Both the position numbers and the translations under genes were made by a program. A stretch of DNA of 64,000 nucleotides from Phytopseudomonas straminea. Lineage in GTDB: Bacteria; Pseudomonadota; Gammaproteobacteria; Pseudomonadales; Pseudomonadaceae. The stretch is from the NCBI RefSeq assembly GCF_900112645.1, contig NZ_FOMO01000005.1, positions 443,299-507,298 of the forward strand, given 5' to 3'. The notes under the pieces were generated by a model. The model made no database searches, had not been told where the DNA came from, and saw nothing but the letters and a program-made list of their open reading frames with translations. Each line of letters starts with the position of its first letter. The first letter of the stretch is position 1. This document shows positions 62,567 to 64,000 of the stretch, one piece after another.

Positions 62567-63532
62567 ATGAATCCCGATGCTCTGACTGACCAACTCAGCC
62601 TGTTTCTCGACGTGCTGGAAAGCGGCAGCTTTTCCGCCGCCGCCCGGCTGCATCCACTCACGCCGTCGGCGGTGTCGCGGCGTATCGACGCCTTGGAGCG
62701 CTCGCTGGACTGCGCCCTGTTCAGCCGCAGCACCCATGCGGTGCGCGCCACGCCGGCAGGCCTGGCGTTCGCCGAACGAGCGCGGCGGATTCTCGCCGAA
62801 CTGCACCTGGCGCGCGCCGAGGCGGTATCGCTTAGCAGTGCGCCGGAGGGACTAATCCGCATCGACTCACCGGCGCCGTTCGGTCGTCGCCACCTGGCGC
62901 CTGCAATTGCCGACTTTCTCACCGCCTACCCGGGGCTGGACGTGCAGCTACGGCTGATCGACAGCTTTATTGATCTGCACGGTGCTCACTTGGGCGAAGT
63001 GGATCTGGTGCTGCGCATCGGGCCGCTCGCCGATACCCGCCTGGTGGCAACGCCGCTGTCGCCGATGGTGCGAGTGGTCTGTGCCAGCCCGGCGTACCTG
63101 GAGCGCCGCGGCGTGCCGCGAACCCCTGCCGAGCTGCTAGAGCACGATGGCCTTGACTGGGACGGCCTGGCACCCGCTTACGCCTGGCGCTTCGAGAACG
63201 CAGGCAAGCTGGCGGTCTACCGCCCCCGTCGCCTGCGCATGACCGCCAACAATGCCGAGACGCTGGTATTCAGCGTACTGGCCGGCCTCGGCGTGGCGCA
63301 TCTGCCGACCTGGCTGGTCAGCGAGTACCTGGTGCGTGGCGACCTGGTGGCGCTGTTCTGCGATAACGGCCTGCCGGCGCCCGAGCCCAGCGGCATCTAC
63401 GCACTGCGCCTGGAGCGCGATACGGATTCGCGCAGCCGTCTGCTGCTGGAGTTTCTGAAAAACCGCTTTGGCCCCACGCCGCCTTGGGACCTGCCACTGC
63501 AGAGCGCCCTGCAACGGGGTGCCGGCAACTAG
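62567..63532 (+). CDS. LysR-type transcriptional regulator
   Basis: A 321-residue regulator. The N-terminal helix-turn-helix (about 5-63) contains DQLSLFLDVLESGSFSAAARL, TPSAVSRRIDALERSL and LFSRSTHAVRATPAG, the canonical LysR pattern. The effector domain follows (PAPFGRRHLAPAIADFLTAYPGLDVQLRL...DLVLRIG, ANNAETLVFSVLAGLGVAHLPTWLV). The group resembles the CrgA/DmlR-type regulators. It is divergent from the TauE-like permease, a usual arrangement for a LysR regulator and its target. The ATG at 62567 is chosen because it opens the HTH domain at normal distance. A terminator follows the stop. Confidence 0.9.
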   Translation: MNPDALTDQLSLFLDVLESGSFSAAARLHPLTPSAVSRRIDALERSLDCALFSRSTHAVRATPAGLAFAERARRILAELHLARAEAVSLSSAPEGLIRIDSPAPFGRRHLAPAIADFLTAYPGLDVQLRLIDSFIDLHGAHLGEVDLVLRIGPLADTRLVATPLSPMVRVVCASPAYLERRGVPRTPAELLEHDGLDWDGLAPAYAWRFENAGKLAVYRPRRLRMTANNAETLVFSVLAGLGVAHLPTWLVSEYLVRGDLVALFCDNGLPAPEPSGIYALRLERDTDSRSRLLLEFLKNRFGPTPPWDLPLQSALQRGAGN

Positions 63533-63536
63533 AAAA

Positions 63537-63566
63537 CAAAAACGCGGCCGAGGCCGCGTTTTTGTT
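63537..63566. terminator. Bidirectional intrinsic terminator
   Basis: AACGCGGCC and GGCCGCGTT form a stem with a GA loop region, with A-rich sequence before it and TTTTTGTT after it. It lies between the convergent LysR gene and the aldehyde dehydrogenase gene and can serve both. Confidence 0.9.
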
Positions 63567-63583
63567 GAGCAGCCACTAAACGA

Positions 63584-64000
<417 letters not shown>

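Overview
The window is a high-GC chromosome segment of a Pseudomonas species. The block from 53.6 kb to 60.9 kb (dusA, tal, a STAS/response-regulator pair, a PilZ gene, mlaA, a HAD-like gene, a DUF4404 gene, queF) follows the gene order I recall around PA2795-PA2806 of P. aeruginosa. An OprD-family porin, a PQQ glucose dehydrogenase and an exaC-like aldehyde dehydrogenase fit the same genus. No tRNA, rRNA, CRISPR array or intact insertion sequence was seen.

Left part (1-20.5 kb): a MarR fragment, a LysE exporter, a BenE transporter overlapping a DapF-like protein that lacks one catalytic cysteine, a BASS transporter, an NADP-dependent oxidoreductase, a 0.2 kb MITE-like repeat beside a 30-residue membrane ORF, and an MscS channel. 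Next, on the minus strand, comes a six-gene run: a periplasmic binding protein, permease and ATPase of BtuFCD type, pseudoazurin, an MFS transporter and an OprD porin. A clear cobalamin riboswitch precedes it, and a Zur-box-like palindrome lies inside a candidate promoter further upstream. Then follow gcd, an mntP broken by one in-frame stop but still carrying its yybP-ykoY manganese riboswitch, nhaA and an orphan polyamine-binding protein.

Centre (20.9-53.0 kb): a non-ribosomal lipopeptide locus. Two collinear NRPS genes with a 4-nt overlap carry 3 + 5 modules, a starter-type C domain, a TubC-type docking domain and tandem thioesterases. A macAB-type exporter follows, and two LuxR-type regulators flank the locus. 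Adenylation codes read by eye give Leu-Leu-Gln/Glu-Leu-Gln/Glu-(Val/Ile)-Leu-Leu. The C-domain types give D-D-D-L-D-L-D-L. With no Ser or Thr for lactonisation, this points to a linear lipo-octapeptide of the cichofactin/syringafactin family. A 7-6-7 palindrome resembling the syr-syp box lies 62 bp upstream of the first NRPS. The regulators are AT-richer than their surroundings, so the locus looks like an acquired island next to dusA.

Right part (53-64 kb): a Gly-rich membrane protein, the conserved dusA-queF block, pyrF, a TauE/SafE permease divergent from a LysR regulator, and the C-terminal part of an exaC-like aldehyde dehydrogenase that runs off the window.
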